Shown: positions 1 to 12,025, counted from the first letter of the stretch. The stretch is 64,000 nt of DNA from Macquaria australasica (GCA_005408345.1 SEMN01000058.1:1095001-1159000); one strand, 5' to 3'. Made by a program: numbers and translations. Notes: a model not told the origin generated them from the sequence alone.

Positions 1-138
1 CCAGTGGCATTGCTTCGAGGGTAATCACTGATGTTTCTGAAAATTGAGCATCTTTATCAGTAAGTTAGTATCAGTAGAAACTAACTTTAAAAGGCACTTT
101 AATGTGAACATCTTGCTTTTTGGGAACAACACATGTGA

Positions 139-160
139 ACACACACACACACACACACAC
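139..160. repeat. (AC)11 microsatellite
   Basis: Uninterrupted dinucleotide run of 22 bases in intron 1 of hs3st2. Confidence 0.95.
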
Positions 161-3100
161 TTTGATTAACTGACATTTGAGTGAAGTTCTCTGATTGATT
201 ACCACCGTCTCACTCAGAGTCAACACTAAATTCTTCAGGGTAATTTACAGTCTTCTTCCCAATTCTCGGTGAAACTTTAAGTCAGGATGCATTACAGGCT
301 TGGCTGTGACATTTTAATCACTTTGGGAAAATGAACTCAGGTGAGGAAGATCTGCTCAATACTGTAAATGAGACCTGCTCTTGGCCAAATAGGAGAACAT
401 GGTTGAAAGCTAATTTGTTCTAGATGCTTCAGCATTGCATTTGATGCTGTAATTGCACAATTCTTGTTGGTAATTTTGTAAAAAAAAATAAAAAAATCCA
501 ATTTATATATTTTATAAAGAGCAAAGAAACACATTGCTCCATCTGTTTAAACACAGAGGACATCACAGGAAGTCACTGAAAATAGATGTAAGGCAGTCCC
601 TAATGGGTAAGCACATGGTGTTCCTTTTATTGTGAAGTTTTTGATTTTTGTCCCTTCACAACAGGGAGACTTTACAGTTCATGGCAATGTATTTCTAATT
701 TCAGAATAATGCCCTCTATGAAAACAGATGACACAAACACAAGAATTAAACAGAAGTTGCTTCAGCACTGCATGTATTCATTATCAAATATAAAGTAACC
801 ACTTTGTCTATTTTAACTATACTTTATACTATTCTAACAATTCTGGTCTGTCATGATTTCATGTAATGTTTTGTTAGCTTTATCGTCCACTCCATAAGAA
901 TGAAAAAACCAAAACACAAGAACAAGCATCTTTCTGCAACTCTTACCTACAGGTAGTTAGGGTCAACGGTGGAAACCATGGCAGTCATTGCCACTCATTA
1001 ATGAGCTGCGGTGTGCTAAAAGCTAGTCTGCATATCGTAGTGACCCTGAAAGCGCCTGCTGGCTATTTCGCTGAACAATTTATCTCTGTTGGCGCAGTGG
1101 AGGCAGGAGGTCTGGAGTTCACACTTAGTTCCCTCTGGATGCTGCTATATCATTATGGAGGAATAAGCCACAAACATGGATGTCTTTATTTCAAAGTACC
1201 AAGGACTCCCCATTAAACCCAAATACACCATTCTCCTGCAGTGTCCCAGTGGGAGAACATGCTACACTTTCTAGCAGCAGAGCCAATGCAGGTCAATAAT
1301 TAGACTGTTATTGGCCAATCAAGAAAAAACAGTCATAAACCATTTGTTCTTCTGAAAATGAAAGTATTTATGCTACATTTGAAATATTTATAGCTAAAGT
1401 AATTCATCAGCAATGGATTTACAGCTGTAAATTAATGATTTTGCCAGCCAGTTACAGTAATATATGTAAATTGCCCAATTGTTCTATTTCACTCAGGCTT
1501 TGACTTCACATGAGGCCCTAAAGGTTTAGTCATTCATCTTTTGCATGTGCTGAACGAGTCGGGATGAGCACTCTCAAGCCTATAGCGTCTGCCCCTACAG
1601 ACAGCCGGTTCTCCATCTCATCAAGTTCGCACAGGTCTGGAGAAAACCTCATTAAAATAAACAGGATACACAGTCCTTAGGCAGATATTCATTTGGCTGT
1701 GAGTTTGAAACCACCCATCTGGACAGCACCTCTGGTTAGTTTTAGGCTGCGTACAAACAAGCTCTCCATTGTGCAATACTGTGTTTTCCAGTGACAGTGA
1801 GGACTGCTTGAGACTCTGATAGTCCTACCAGTCCTTTTGGGACTACTGGGGGTGGCAGAAGAAATCATACAGTGTCCAAAGTAGAAAGGGTTCATGCTCT
1901 GGGGAGCATGAATATGCTCAATAAGGTTTATTACAACCTGACCATTATGTCCTGTTGGTGGTGCTGGAGTAAACAACAAATATAATAAGATTTGTTCAGA
2001 GGGCATTTATATCTATACAAACATTTTAGGGCAATGGCCAGTAGCAATCAAAATAAATTATGAACAGACCCCCAGTAGAATCAAAAAGATTACCACTAAG
2101 TACAATCAAAACCTTTCTGACACACAAACTAAACAAAGACTGGATATTAAAAGCTAGCAGACTGTACAGATCTACCCTTTGTATATGACACTATACATAA
2201 ATAAAAAAGCTGCAAATTGCTGCATCACCTACAGTACGTGAAGGATTTCTTTCACAGTGTGAAGACAGGCAATGCAGTGAAACAGTGGACTGTTCAGCTC
2301 CAGACGAGTGTGTCTTATTGAACAGCTTAAACTTCTAAAGAGCATCGCAGGTTCATCAGGGATTCACACCATCAGAACAAGTAAAGGTCAGCTTTGAATC
2401 ATCTCCTTGTGAACGATCAGTGAACTCAGAATTTATTAGAGTCATTTCACTGTGATTGAACTTAAAACAGAATGTTGCATATTGTCAGGTCGAGACAAGT
2501 TCTCAGTGTTTGCAGCGCAAATACAAACTTGTCACGCAACAAAGCTATGCATGTAAAAGGCAAGTCTCTTACAAAACAACAACCAAAGAGAACCAGTGAA
2601 TTTATCTCAAACACCTTTTCACATGTGATTAATCATTACACATCTGTTCACATATACATTTGGCACATGTGGCAGTTATATGTGAAATGTAGACATTGCA
2701 TGTGAAATCATCAGTTTCAGTAAAAAAAAAAAGTTGTGCCAATCACCTCCGTATTCTCTGTCCAAACTAATAAGTCACTGCCAACCTGTCAAAAGTTCAT
2801 TCATGTTTTTAAAATACACAACTACAATCATCCAATAATCCAACTAGAAACTAACCACTGTTGGATGCACATCATCAACCCTATCACTTGTAATTTATCA
2901 AGGTATATTGTGGCAACAGACTATTACTAATAAAAGAGTTTAAGGATGCAGGAGGATTTCAGGCAAACACTGATCTGATTGGGATTTAACTTAGAAACCA
3001 TTAATCACAATGTGAAGTGTTTCTGGAGGCGCAGGGGCAGAGAGATTGAGAGAATGGCCTTTACCTCCCGCTGGAAATGTTTGTCATTACAAGAACTAAT

Positions 3101-5650
3101 AATGAACCCTGCCCATTAAACAATATGCAGGCTCACAGGCTGACCACGGAGAGGCCCAAATCAAAGTATCCATTACATGCTGTGTTTGTTCGGTCTCTGG
3201 AGTAATTTAACAACAGAACAGTTACACAGTAAATTATAAGAAAAAGTCTCCTGGGTCTCCCATTGCCAGTGCGTTATCACAGTGAGCAGCGTGCAGAGTA
3301 ATGATGGTCACAGTCCTTGGCAACAATACACAAAAAGCTTTGGTGTAGAAACAAAAAGGTGACATTTTCAAGAAGAAATTGTTCAAAACTTTTATCTTAC
3401 TTTTAGGTACTAACATCCAACACACAATCATCAAATAATTAAAATTGCACCTTTATGTTCATATTGTTATGTTTAGACTGAATTATAGCTACAAAAAAAC
3501 ATGCTACAACAGTGCTACCAAAAGTAACAAAAGGGAACAGCAAAGTAACACTGAACACACACAAAAAATACAATGCAAATACTATGCAAAGTTGGACTAA
3601 TATACTAAAAGTATTGTGGTCTGGTTAGTAAAAATAGGCTTATTAAAAGAGTGTCTGAGTTGTGCACTGTCCTGAGAGCCTGTTATAGCAGCTTCAGGGT
3701 GATTGCTTTTTTTGTTTTCAATTGGAGCTTTTTAAGTACTGAACTTTTGTCTTGTCTTAGTTGCAGCAAATTAATTTCTGTTCATTTTGCTTACATGACA
3801 TAATATTATTTATATATTTTATTATCATGAGTCAAATGCTGATTTTAAGGGTTTTCAAATCTTTTTGTTTGCAAACTTTTTTTCCATACTTATAGAAACT
3901 GACTTGGGGAAATTGTGTTTCATACAAACCATTTGTCCTGAAATGTCCTGAAAAGCCAATACCACACACAGACGGCTCCCTGCTGTCCAAACCCATTAAC
4001 GGTTTGTATTACTCAGGTAGACTGTTCAGAGAAAATGTTCTTATGCTGCGTGATTCTCATAATGTCTGTGCCACTGCACTTCCTAAAAATGGCATCTTCC
4101 TCATTCCTGATATGACAGCATAGATCCAGTCTCCACTGGAGAGGCTGCTCCATTATTAAAGTATCACTCACTTAGATTACAGCTGTGATGACATCTGATC
4201 ATTAATCACCAGCAACACAGGCCTGCCGCCTTGAAAGTCTATTAAGAGTTAACAAAGAGCAGTCCAGACGAATACAGCAATCCTGCAGCCAATTCAGCTA
4301 GGTGAGGAACAGAGGTGAATAACAATTCAGCGCTCTGAGAATCAAGCATCTATTTCTCTAATTTAATTGAAAACAAATTGGTTAAAATAGCAGACTGACT
4401 GAGCCAGATGTCTTGCAGTAGAGGATATTTTTGACATTAGGCCTCTCCTCAGCCGCATAATAGAATCAAGACATATTTATGGCAAGACAATAAAGTCCTG
4501 CAATACTGGAAAGAAATTGCATAATGTGTTTGACCTTGAACCAAAACCTATTTAATCGCTGTCATTTCAGCACTAGGCTCTTGTTTTCCTTGAAATAACA
4601 ATTATTCATGGTTTGGTCTGCAGAGAGAAATGACTGACACTTGCTCTCCTTGAACAATAACACGTTGAATTGAGCTGAGCTACGAGCTGTCACATTAACA
4701 TGTGGCACAGTAAAGTGTCCATGCACATTGAAATAAAGACACTCAGACAGACGGGAAGGCCTCTGAAATCCTAAACGGCACATTCGCAGATGAGGTTAAC
4801 TGCTTATTCTGCTTATTTTGTGTATTTTCTGATGAATTTACAGCTGATGAACAAGGAAAACTCAAGTCTGTAAAGGCTTTTTGCAATGCTGAAGTATCAT
4901 CTGTAGGGCAGCTAAAATAAAATGTTTTATAATCTTATAATTCACATGAAATGCCCTTCATGATAATAACGTTGTGACATTGTGAATGTCTTAATCAGTG
5001 ATGGGAAGATTACATCATTCCCCTGTTTTACAGCAGCATCTCAACTAACACAGATGGAGATTTCTTGAATTGTCATCAACATTGGAGCTCTTTGAAGTTC
5101 TCTTTGGGTCTACAGTATAGCCTCTAGCAATGTGACAGTCAAGGATATTTATAAATGGAGAGCGGACAGTCCACACACCTTTTTTTACTTTTCACACACA
5201 CATAATGGATGGGAAAGTACAAACGAAGACAGAATTGTGGAGACACAGGAGGGAAAGCTCAGACAGGATTTGATCCCACTCACTAGGGACACACTGGTTT
5301 CGCCAAGGGGGGGGGACGTTAACAAGATAACAGTCTCTAAATGTGAGCTAAGGATGCTGACTGTTGGATATTTCCAGAATCACAATGTCTCCAGAATGAT
5401 AGAGTTAGAGTTATTTTGATAGTATCATTTGTTGCAGCCTGGACTACTGTAGCCCACATTGACTTTTATTTTCACGATTTTCAAGACACATCAAGTTACT
5501 AATCAGATAGCTGTTATCAGTCATTTATTGCGTAAATTGGAGCAAACGGGGACCTATAGCTCCATAGTGCTACAAGTGGTCAAAAAATCCTCAGGGAACC
5601 TTCAAAATACTGTTAAAAACAAGACTTGCAGACAAGAGTCTATAGTTATG

Positions 5651-6060
5651 TTAGCGGCTCTGTGAGGCTGTACTCAGACGCAGTCGTAATTTGAGCTAAA
5701 TGCTAATGTCCGCATGCTAACGTGCTCAAAATGACAATGCTGATGCTAAGCAGGTATAATGTTTACCATGTTGACCGTCTTAGTTTAGCATGTTAGCATG
5801 CTAACATTTTCTACATTTTTGCACTTATCACAGAGTACAGCTGAAGCTGATGGGGATGTCATTAGTTTCTATGTATTTAGTCATAAATCAAAGTATTAGC
5901 TAGAGGAAAAGTTGAGGGATCATCAAAATTATTCCAATTCATCTTGAGGGGAACATGAATGTGCGTACCAAATTTCATGACAATTCATCCAATAGTTGTT
6001 GAACTATTTAAGTCTGGACCAAAGTGGGTGACACACAAACCGACCGATTGATGGCTAATA
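5651..6060 (+). repeat. Dispersed repeat family A, copy 1 (internally deleted)
   Basis: It begins with ttagcggctctgtgaggctg, followed by 'gagctaaatgctaatg', a 'ggtataatgtttaccatgtt' block and the 18-base perfect palindrome ATGTTAGCATGCTAACAT (5790-5807). Then come a 'gtacagctgaagctgatggggatg' region and the module 'accaaatttcatgacaatt...ccaatagttgttga' leading to 'gtctggaccaaagtggg'. The same modules in the same order recur near 29.2, 53.5 and 58.8 kb. This copy has only one of the two 'accaaatttcatgg' modules seen in longer copies. The family is common in percomorph genomes, but its class is uncertain. Confidence 0.75.
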
Positions 6061-7191
6061 AGCAAGTGGTGCAAGTTGTGAAAGCTTATCAAACACCAGA
6101 CTCTCCAAACCATCAAACTGGCACTGGGTGACTGAACTGGCACTATCTGTTGCTTAATTACATGTAGCTTTAGCACGAGACTGGTTCATAATGTATGCAT
6201 GATTACATTGTTACTTAATTATTCTATTAAAGAAATACAGGCATCATTTCTCTGCGTTTCAGACGGGTCTCATTGTGGAAAAGTCTCCAAAAGAGTTGTT
6301 TTGTAATTAATGTTAACCACTGCATGTCTCTGAGCTGCACTGAAATGAAGACAGCTCATTAATAATGCAGGGTTACGCCTTACCATCCCTCGCTGTATAA
6401 TGTGCAGTTTTCGGTGTTAAATGAGAACCATCTAACTTTCTGTCCTCATCAACCTTTCTGATGATACTGTTCCAGAGCTCCCTGCCTCCCCGAGCCAATT
6501 AATGTGGACCTGGAGAATATTTGTAGCTGCAGCCTCTCATACAATTTCAACCCTTCTCAGGGAATCTACTGGAAGTGCTTCTGACTCCTGTGAAATCAAT
6601 AGAGCCGAGATGCCCTTTTAAGTCTTGATGGTGTATAGCGACGTGTTTTTGTTTGATCTTTATGATTCTGTGGAGAATGGAAAAAGTGGCGAGAGAAGCG
6701 CGAGGAAACTGGTGGCAGTGAAATGTGTGTTTTTATCAGGTACTGTATGGTTATGTGAAACACCCTCGCACAAAATAAATGAGGCCACATGTGTGTTCTG
6801 TTCAGGAGGCACAGTAATGAACACTGCACCATTTTTCTTCTGAGGCTAAATGATCTGTCACATGCTTAATGTAACAGGACAGACTGTGCAGAACAACTGG
6901 CCAGTACACTGAAACTGGAGAGTTAATTTGGTGTCACATGTTGTATGTGTCTGTCTGTTCAACAGATAGAAGCTACTGACAACGAGATCAAATAAAAACA
7001 GGGCGTTTGGAAACGTATCAGGAATGGCACTTTTTATCCTCTTCAGAAAAGAGCATGTGGAGTTCTAAGTGTTTTTTTTACAGAGAGATTAGTGCTGAAA
7101 ATGATAAGCCAATTAATTAGTTTGTCTATTGTTATCTTGTGATGCACCAGAGCCAATTGCATTCATGAGAAGTTTTGAAAAAGCTAGTAAG

Positions 7192-7750
7192 TGGACCTTG
7201 TGTTGAGATTAATTTGTCACACATACTGATCCCCAAGGTCAAGAATAAACTTCCGTGCCCAATTAATTAGTCAAATTAACACAAAATTAATCAGTGGCAA
7301 TTTTAGTAATCAAATTATCATTGTTGGGTGGATAAGATGCAATAGAGAGATATGCTTGCTATTAAATGGACCTCGAGTTGAATTCTTTTGTCAAACTACT
7401 GTCCCCAAGGTCTAGAATGAGACTATTCTTATATCCTTATGATAGCATGTTAGCAGTTACCATGTAAGACGCTAATGTTAACAACATTAGTATGCTATCA
7501 GAGTATTAATCTCTACATAATTAGACTGATGGGATAAGGTCTTGTCATGAACTGAAAATTAGGGCATGTTGGTGGCGCTACTGGAAAAGTCAAGGGATGA
7601 ACAAAGTCATCGGGATTCGTCCTCCGGGGATCATGAATACCTGCACCAAATCTAATGACATTTCAACCATTGTCAAGGCAACTGACTTCAGACAAAAGTT
7701 TTGGACTGATCGACCAACAATGCCACCCACAGAGCCAAGCCGCTAATGTG
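7192..7750 (+). repeat. Dispersed repeat related to family A, copy 2 (diverged)
   Basis: It contains 'gcatgttagcagttaccatgtaagacgctaatg' words at 7445-7480 and a 3' part matching family A: 'ggtggcgctactggaaaagtcaaggga', a 'cctccggggatcatgaat' block and a terminal 'aatgccacccacagagcc'. Its left part holds a diverged direct repeat: 'tggaccttgtgttga...ccccaaggtcaagaat' from 7192 and 'tggacctcgagttga...ccccaaggtctagaat' from 7367. It may be a sister subfamily with a different left end. Confidence 0.5.
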
Positions 7751-8141
7751 GCTAAAATATGAGCATTCACAGCTTTTCAAATATTTAAATATTCTTTGTT
7801 TTATGATTAGAAATGGATTTTATTAAATTATAGAATATTCAATTACACATCACTTTTGTTACTGATAACTTTCCATAGGCATTATCATTATTTTTTTGTA
7901 TGAATTGTTTTATCTTTATATGACTTCCAGTTAGGAACCTTAAACTTCTCTTGTTGATAAATGTCAATTATTTAGTATTTCCTCCCAGGACTTTCTATTT
8001 TCAGGTTTCTATTGTATTTTGTGGATCTGAAGCTACATTTCATGTCTAGTTATGTATGTGTTTTAAAGATTATTGAAGATGTAATTGTTTGATTGGTTGG
8101 TTGGAGTATAAAGATGTTTTTTTTGTATAGTTAGTTTAATG

Positions 8142-8185
8142 CCTGCCAAAGGTCTATGATCGAAATGTTGCTTTCCCAATAAACT
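8142..8185 (+). mobile_element. Possible Penelope-type retroelement remnant with hammerhead-like core
   Basis: The sequence reads CTGCCAAAGGTCTATGATCGAAATG, then AATAAA at 8178-8183. In Penelope-like elements a hammerhead core has the order CTGATGA, stem II, GAAA. Here CTG..AA, a GGTC/GATC stem with a three-base loop, and CGAAA are kept, while the ATG of CTGATGA has changed. The flanks show no recognisable coding remnant. The call rests on a short motif and memory of similar fish repeats, so it is tentative. Confidence 0.35.
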
Positions 8186-9531
8186 TAGCACGATCAGTGT
8201 GGGCGAGTTTACACCCTTATTTTAGACTTCACACAAAAATGATTAATTAAAAATATAAATGATAGCTTCATTCATAATAAAAATAACTTTTCACATGCCC
8301 ATTGATTGACAGATAGATACTCCAACTGGTAACACATGTAGAATGTACAAAGACATTATGTCACTTTCTATAGAGACAAATGTGACAGTTAATCAAAATA
8401 GAAAGATACTTCATGTGACGTGCTGCCAACAACCCAAACATTGTGACAGATAATCACTGAGGGCTGCTCTAATACAATGAACATCACTCAGTCACTCGTC
8501 AAGTTGAATAACAGCTGCTTCAGCCTGAATTAAACCAGCCCTTGTGTCAATGGTATTGTTTAAGTATTTATCTAGAATATATGAACTGTCAGCTTGTGAC
8601 AAGATTGCAATAGTCCAGCTTTGTAATTTTTCACAAGTGGTATCATATCAGTGTGGGACCTCAATTCATCGTCGCTTAAATTTAGAGTGACGTAGAAAAT
8701 ACAAAATCGAACTTCTGTGAAGCCCAAACCTCTAATACTCTAATAGTTTGCATCATTAAGCTGCATTAAGATGGTAGATTTATGTGATGGAGGCCTGCTA
8801 GTGAATGGTCTGATGGTTGGGGCAGGATGGTGTCTGATGTGTTGATGTCTGATCTGTTCTGTTGGAGGGACAGAAAAATGCACCACAGCTATTTCTTTCT
8901 GCTGTGTTCAGATGTTTAACTGGTGTTTGGTTAACTTCTGTTAGTGTTTTGTATTGATGCTTGTTAATAAAGAAAGGCCTATGAATACTCAACACTTTCA
9001 CCACTGGAAAGCAACATCCTCTGGGCCCATATTAAATGTCTTCATGTGCCGAGGTATTTGCTAAGGTATTTAACAGGCTTTCCAGCTGGTTCTGTTAACA
9101 AAACCAGACACATTTTTTTTCTAAATCAATTTCATTTGTGAAATACCCACAACAATAAAGACTAACTGTCTATAAAGCAGCCCTTTAGGAAGTTATACTT
9201 CAGTGTTTAAAAAGCAAAAGGCTCCTTCCTGTGCATGCAGATAAAATGACATCACAGTGTAAACTTGATAACAAGTACAATACATGGAAAATTAAGATTA
9301 ATATCAGAAGTTGCAATTAAAAAGAGCCCTTAATATACATGCAAATTCTTGAGCAAGTGTTTGCTTTTTAACTTCCAACCAGGGGACTGTTTCTGTGTTT
9401 TACATTAATGCATTTTTGTAATATTAGAGCCTCTGGTTCATTAGTTTGAAGATGAAAAGGACTGATTCTCTTTTCAAGAGTATGGAGCAGTTTTTGAGAT
9501 AACTCTATTGTACAGTCAGTCTTTGTGTGAA

Positions 9532-9549
9532 TGTGTGTGTGTGTGTGTG
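9532..9549. repeat. (TG)9 microsatellite
   Basis: Uninterrupted 18-base dinucleotide run in intron 1 of hs3st2. Confidence 0.9.
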
Positions 9550-10284
9550 GTGGATTGTCTTGCATCTGCACGAATACACTTCTTTCATACTGGCATCATC
9601 TACAATGCATTTTCATTTTATTTTGTAAATGTATTTCCGACTCTGAAATTAACTGTCTGACAGGACAAGACTGACTTTAAGTTTAATTTTAAGTTAAAAC
9701 AGACATGCACATCCTTTAATTAAATCTTTAATACTTAATTTTAAAAAAAGCTGAAAACTGAGGCTGCTAAAAGCCAAAGTAAAACAAAAAAACTGTGTGC
9801 ATGTCTAACCTGAAGCTGTGAAAACTGTCAGCTGAGACATGATGGGCAGGTACTTGTATACATGATAATTTGCTGCAGCCTCTGCTGTTCATTCCTGCAG
9901 CGCAGCTTGAGAACAGACTTCATCACTTGCTCAATGTTCTTGGAAGCAGTGCTCTGTGGTCTGGTCCTGCCACACTGGTGGCACTGTGGGCATGTGAGCG
10001 GAAAGCTGCAGGCAGCTCCAACAATCAGACATAATGCAACACAACGCTGTCAAGACTTTTTGGAGGACATTTGTAGACTTGAGTGCAACATTTTCAGTCA
10101 CTGCGTACTCAGTTTGGCTGTGATCTCAGTTTTTTTGTAGGGAGGAACCTTGAAATTGCTGCTTCAATTTAAGATTAACAGACAATAGGTTAGAAACAGA
10201 AAATATGAATTAGAGAAGTGTCTTGTCTGTAGATTGGATTCAACAGGGGCCATCCAGATAGAAACCTAGTGAAGCAGTGACAGA

Positions 10285-10320
10285 GTGAGAGAGAGAGAGG
10301 GGTGGGGGGCGGGGGGGGTG
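10285..10320 (+). repeat. Purine tract with G-runs (quadruplex-capable)
   Basis: A (GA)n tract leads into three G-runs of 4, 6 and 8 bases (10299-10302, 10304-10309, 10311-10318) separated by single bases. The two long runs can be split, so four G3 tracts are available. The G-rich strand is the template strand for hs3st2, about 700 bases inside intron 1. Confidence 0.7.
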
Positions 10321-11000
10321 ATGCTCTGGGCTCAGTGCACCTTGTGAGCTCCTCTGCCTTCACCAACCAGCGTAAGAACATTTTGTGCCCTGGTGTAGCC
10401 CGTTTGAAGCCAGCTGGTAACCTGGGGGCTGCCTGTGTCATCTGTGCTGTTGGCTGTGATTGTCTGTGTGAACTGATCCTACATCAGCCTCATGGAGCTG
10501 TCTGTTCAGCACCATGGAGCTCTGCAGACAGCTAACATCTGCAGCGCTGAGAAAAACAACATCACACAGACTAAAAAGTAGAATTAAACTTGTAATCTTA
10601 CTGGTGGTATTTGTGCAGGTGTGTTTGCATGTGGGTATGTGTATGTGTGTGAGCATGAAGTAGCCCCACCAACAGACATGGTTCCTTTGTGTGCACACAG
10701 TACAGCCAAATGTGCCCCTTAAAATGAATTATTGGTCACTTAGAAACTGTAAAAGATATATATGACTGAGAAGTGCCTTAGACTATAACCTTAGATTCTT
10801 ACTTGTTAGAAAACGAGTTAAATGAACATTTTTGACACGGAAGCGTCTACATCAGGACCTCACATATCACGAGTCCCCTGCCCAGCAGCGCAGAGGGCTG
10901 GCTGCACTGCACTGTGTGACAGAAGTGGAAACCGTGCATCTGTGCAGAAATATAACACGGCAAAATCACCAATCAGTACTTCAGTGTTTGATTCATTTTT

Positions 11001-11007
11001 TCCTCAC
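11001..11007 (-). other. hs3st2: hs3st2 intron 1 splice donor
   Basis: On the minus strand the coding sequence reads TAC AG, then GTGAGGA, a strong vertebrate 5' splice site. Read through without splicing, the frame hits TGA at 11004-11006, directly after the Arg codon. The donor therefore explains why the open frame stops in the middle of the catalytic domain. Confidence 0.9.
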
Positions 11008-11513
11008 CTGTACCAGTCAAGCCCTCTGTCATAGTTTCTGTCGAAAAAGTGCGGCTCTGTTCCGAGTGCGCGCACATCTGGATGTATCCGGATGAACTCC
11101 AACACCGCCCTGGTGCCTCCTTTCTTTACACCGACTATTAACGCATTAGGCAGCTTCTTATTTCCATATTTTTGCGCAACACTCATGTTTCTTAACTTCA
11201 TGTCAGTCAAGTGACTTCCAGGCGAGGCATGGGCTTTACTTTGGTCGCGGCTTGATCCTCGCTGGGCAGCAGACGCATCCAGAGCGGACCTGACTTCCAG
11301 CGAAGCGCAATTGTCTAATTTTCCAAGAAGTTTCTTCCCTCCCGCGTTCTTGCTCGGCGGGCATCTTTTCCATTCATAACCCTGGTTTGTCATGATTGTG
11401 CTGCGACAGAAAAGAATACTATAGCATAAATAGGTGCAGGACAGTGACACAGTGATTATGAAGGCGAATCTGGCGCTGAATCTGTTCGTAGATGAGAGGA
11501 ACCTATATGCCAT
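11008..11513 (-). CDS. hs3st2: Heparan sulfate 3-O-sulfotransferase 2, exon 1 (partial)
   Basis: HS3ST enzymes are Golgi type II membrane proteins that move sulfate from PAPS to the 3-OH of glucosamine in heparan sulfate. The exon encodes 168 full codons plus two bases. Residues 1-16 are a basic cytoplasmic tail starting MAYR, as in the vertebrate HS3ST2 I recall. Residues 17-36 are a hydrophobic anchor containing SLSCTYLCYS, the strongest paralogue-specific match. Residues 37-118 form a low-conservation stem with one sequon (N109-M-S). The catalytic domain begins near 119 with LPNALIVGVKKGGTRA, the 5'-phosphosulfate-binding loop (KKGGTR 130-135). EPHFFDRNY follows, with E153, H155 and D158 at positions important for catalysis or substrate binding in the family. 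The ATG at 11513 has G at -3 and G at +4. The exon ends in codon 169 (AG|G) at a GTGAGG donor, the usual WYR junction of the family. The remaining two-thirds of the protein lie outside the window. Confidence 0.95.
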
Positions 11514-11688
11514 GTCTCCATGGGTTCAAAGCGCTGCATGATTTTCCATCGGAGTCTTCCTCCTCTCTTGGTCTGCAGTCGGAGTCTCGCAATAATATAG
11601 GTTCTAAAGTCAGACAGACTGGCATATGAGGATAGGGGTGGCTTCTCGAAGGCATCAACTGCGCGTAAATCGCATTATTTCTTTTCAT
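11503..11688 (-). other. Upstream ORF 2 overlapping the hs3st2 start
   Basis: An ATG at 11688 opens a 61-codon frame that ends with TAG at 11503-11505. It runs over the hs3st2 ATG (11511-11513) in a different frame, so the overlap is 11 bases. The ATG context is weak (C at -3), which would favour leaky scanning to the main start. The frame stays open further upstream to a GTG near 11745, which is not a likely vertebrate start. A regulatory role is inferred from position only. Confidence 0.35.
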
Positions 11689-12025
11689 AGGCTGCTGAAC
11701 TGTGCGAGAAAACTTGGAGCAGAATATGATTACAGCAGCTTCCACGAGACTAAATTGGCCAGTCTTCCTTTAAACAAGTTTTTCTTAAGTAGTTTGAAGT
11801 GAGTCATTTGGTTCAATTACTGATGCCACTGTCTTAAAACCAATCTCAGAGGAATTTGACGCCCATCTTTATCCTCCTTCCCCTTGTTGTGTGTCGATTG
11901 TGAGAGAAAAGCAAAAGTCCAACGTGTCCTCAGTGCCCCTACAACTCCCACCAGCGCGATTGTTCTGCTCTCCTCCGATGGGATTTCGATGCTCAACCCA
12001 CCTTTCCCTTTCATTATGAAGTTGT
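11514..12025 (-). promoter_or_regulatory. hs3st2: hs3st2 5' leader (predicted) with CpG-rich segment
   Basis: This is the stretch between the hs3st2 start codon and the TATA-like box. CpG dinucleotides are dense from about 11030 to 11960, through the exon and the leader, and sparse in the flanks, as in a promoter CpG island. If transcription starts about 25-35 bases below the TATTTATA at 12053-12060, the 5' untranslated leader is roughly 510 bases and contains two ATG-started upstream ORFs. The start site is inferred, and an unseen 5' non-coding exon cannot be excluded. Confidence 0.55.
11817..12014 (-). other. Upstream ORF 1 in hs3st2 leader (65 codons)
   Basis: An ATG-started frame of 65 codons begins at 12014 and ends with TAA at 11817. 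Its ATG has A at -3, a favourable initiation context. It would be the first ATG on a transcript starting about 30 bases below the TATA-like box. The peptide (starting MKGKGGL) is not recognised and has no clear domain. It ends about 300 bases before the main start, so reinitiation is possible. Whether it lies in the mature transcript depends on the unproven start site. Confidence 0.35.

Larger units (their letters stand above)
1..11007 (-). other. hs3st2: hs3st2 intron 1, 3' part off-window
   Basis: This stretch lies downstream of the exon 1 donor on the coding strand. Exon 2 of this family is a single block of roughly 600 coding bases, and no open frame of that kind is present on the minus strand, so the intron exceeds 11 kb. 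Contents seen: an (AC)11 run at 139-160, repeat-family copies at 5651-6060 and 7192-7750, a possible Penelope-type remnant near 8142, a (TG)9 run at 9532-9549 and a G-tract at 10299-10318. The other open frames here are short, lack recognisable domains and look like chance. Confidence 0.8.

Noticed and set aside
10832..11095. Plus-strand open frames overlapping hs3st2 exon 1
   Set aside because: Antisense shadows of the high-GC exon and its donor region, without a recognisable product.
11503..11745. 80-codon minus-strand frame starting with GTG
   Set aside because: GTG is not a likely start in a vertebrate leader. The first ATG in this frame is at 11688, so the shorter uORF was annotated instead.
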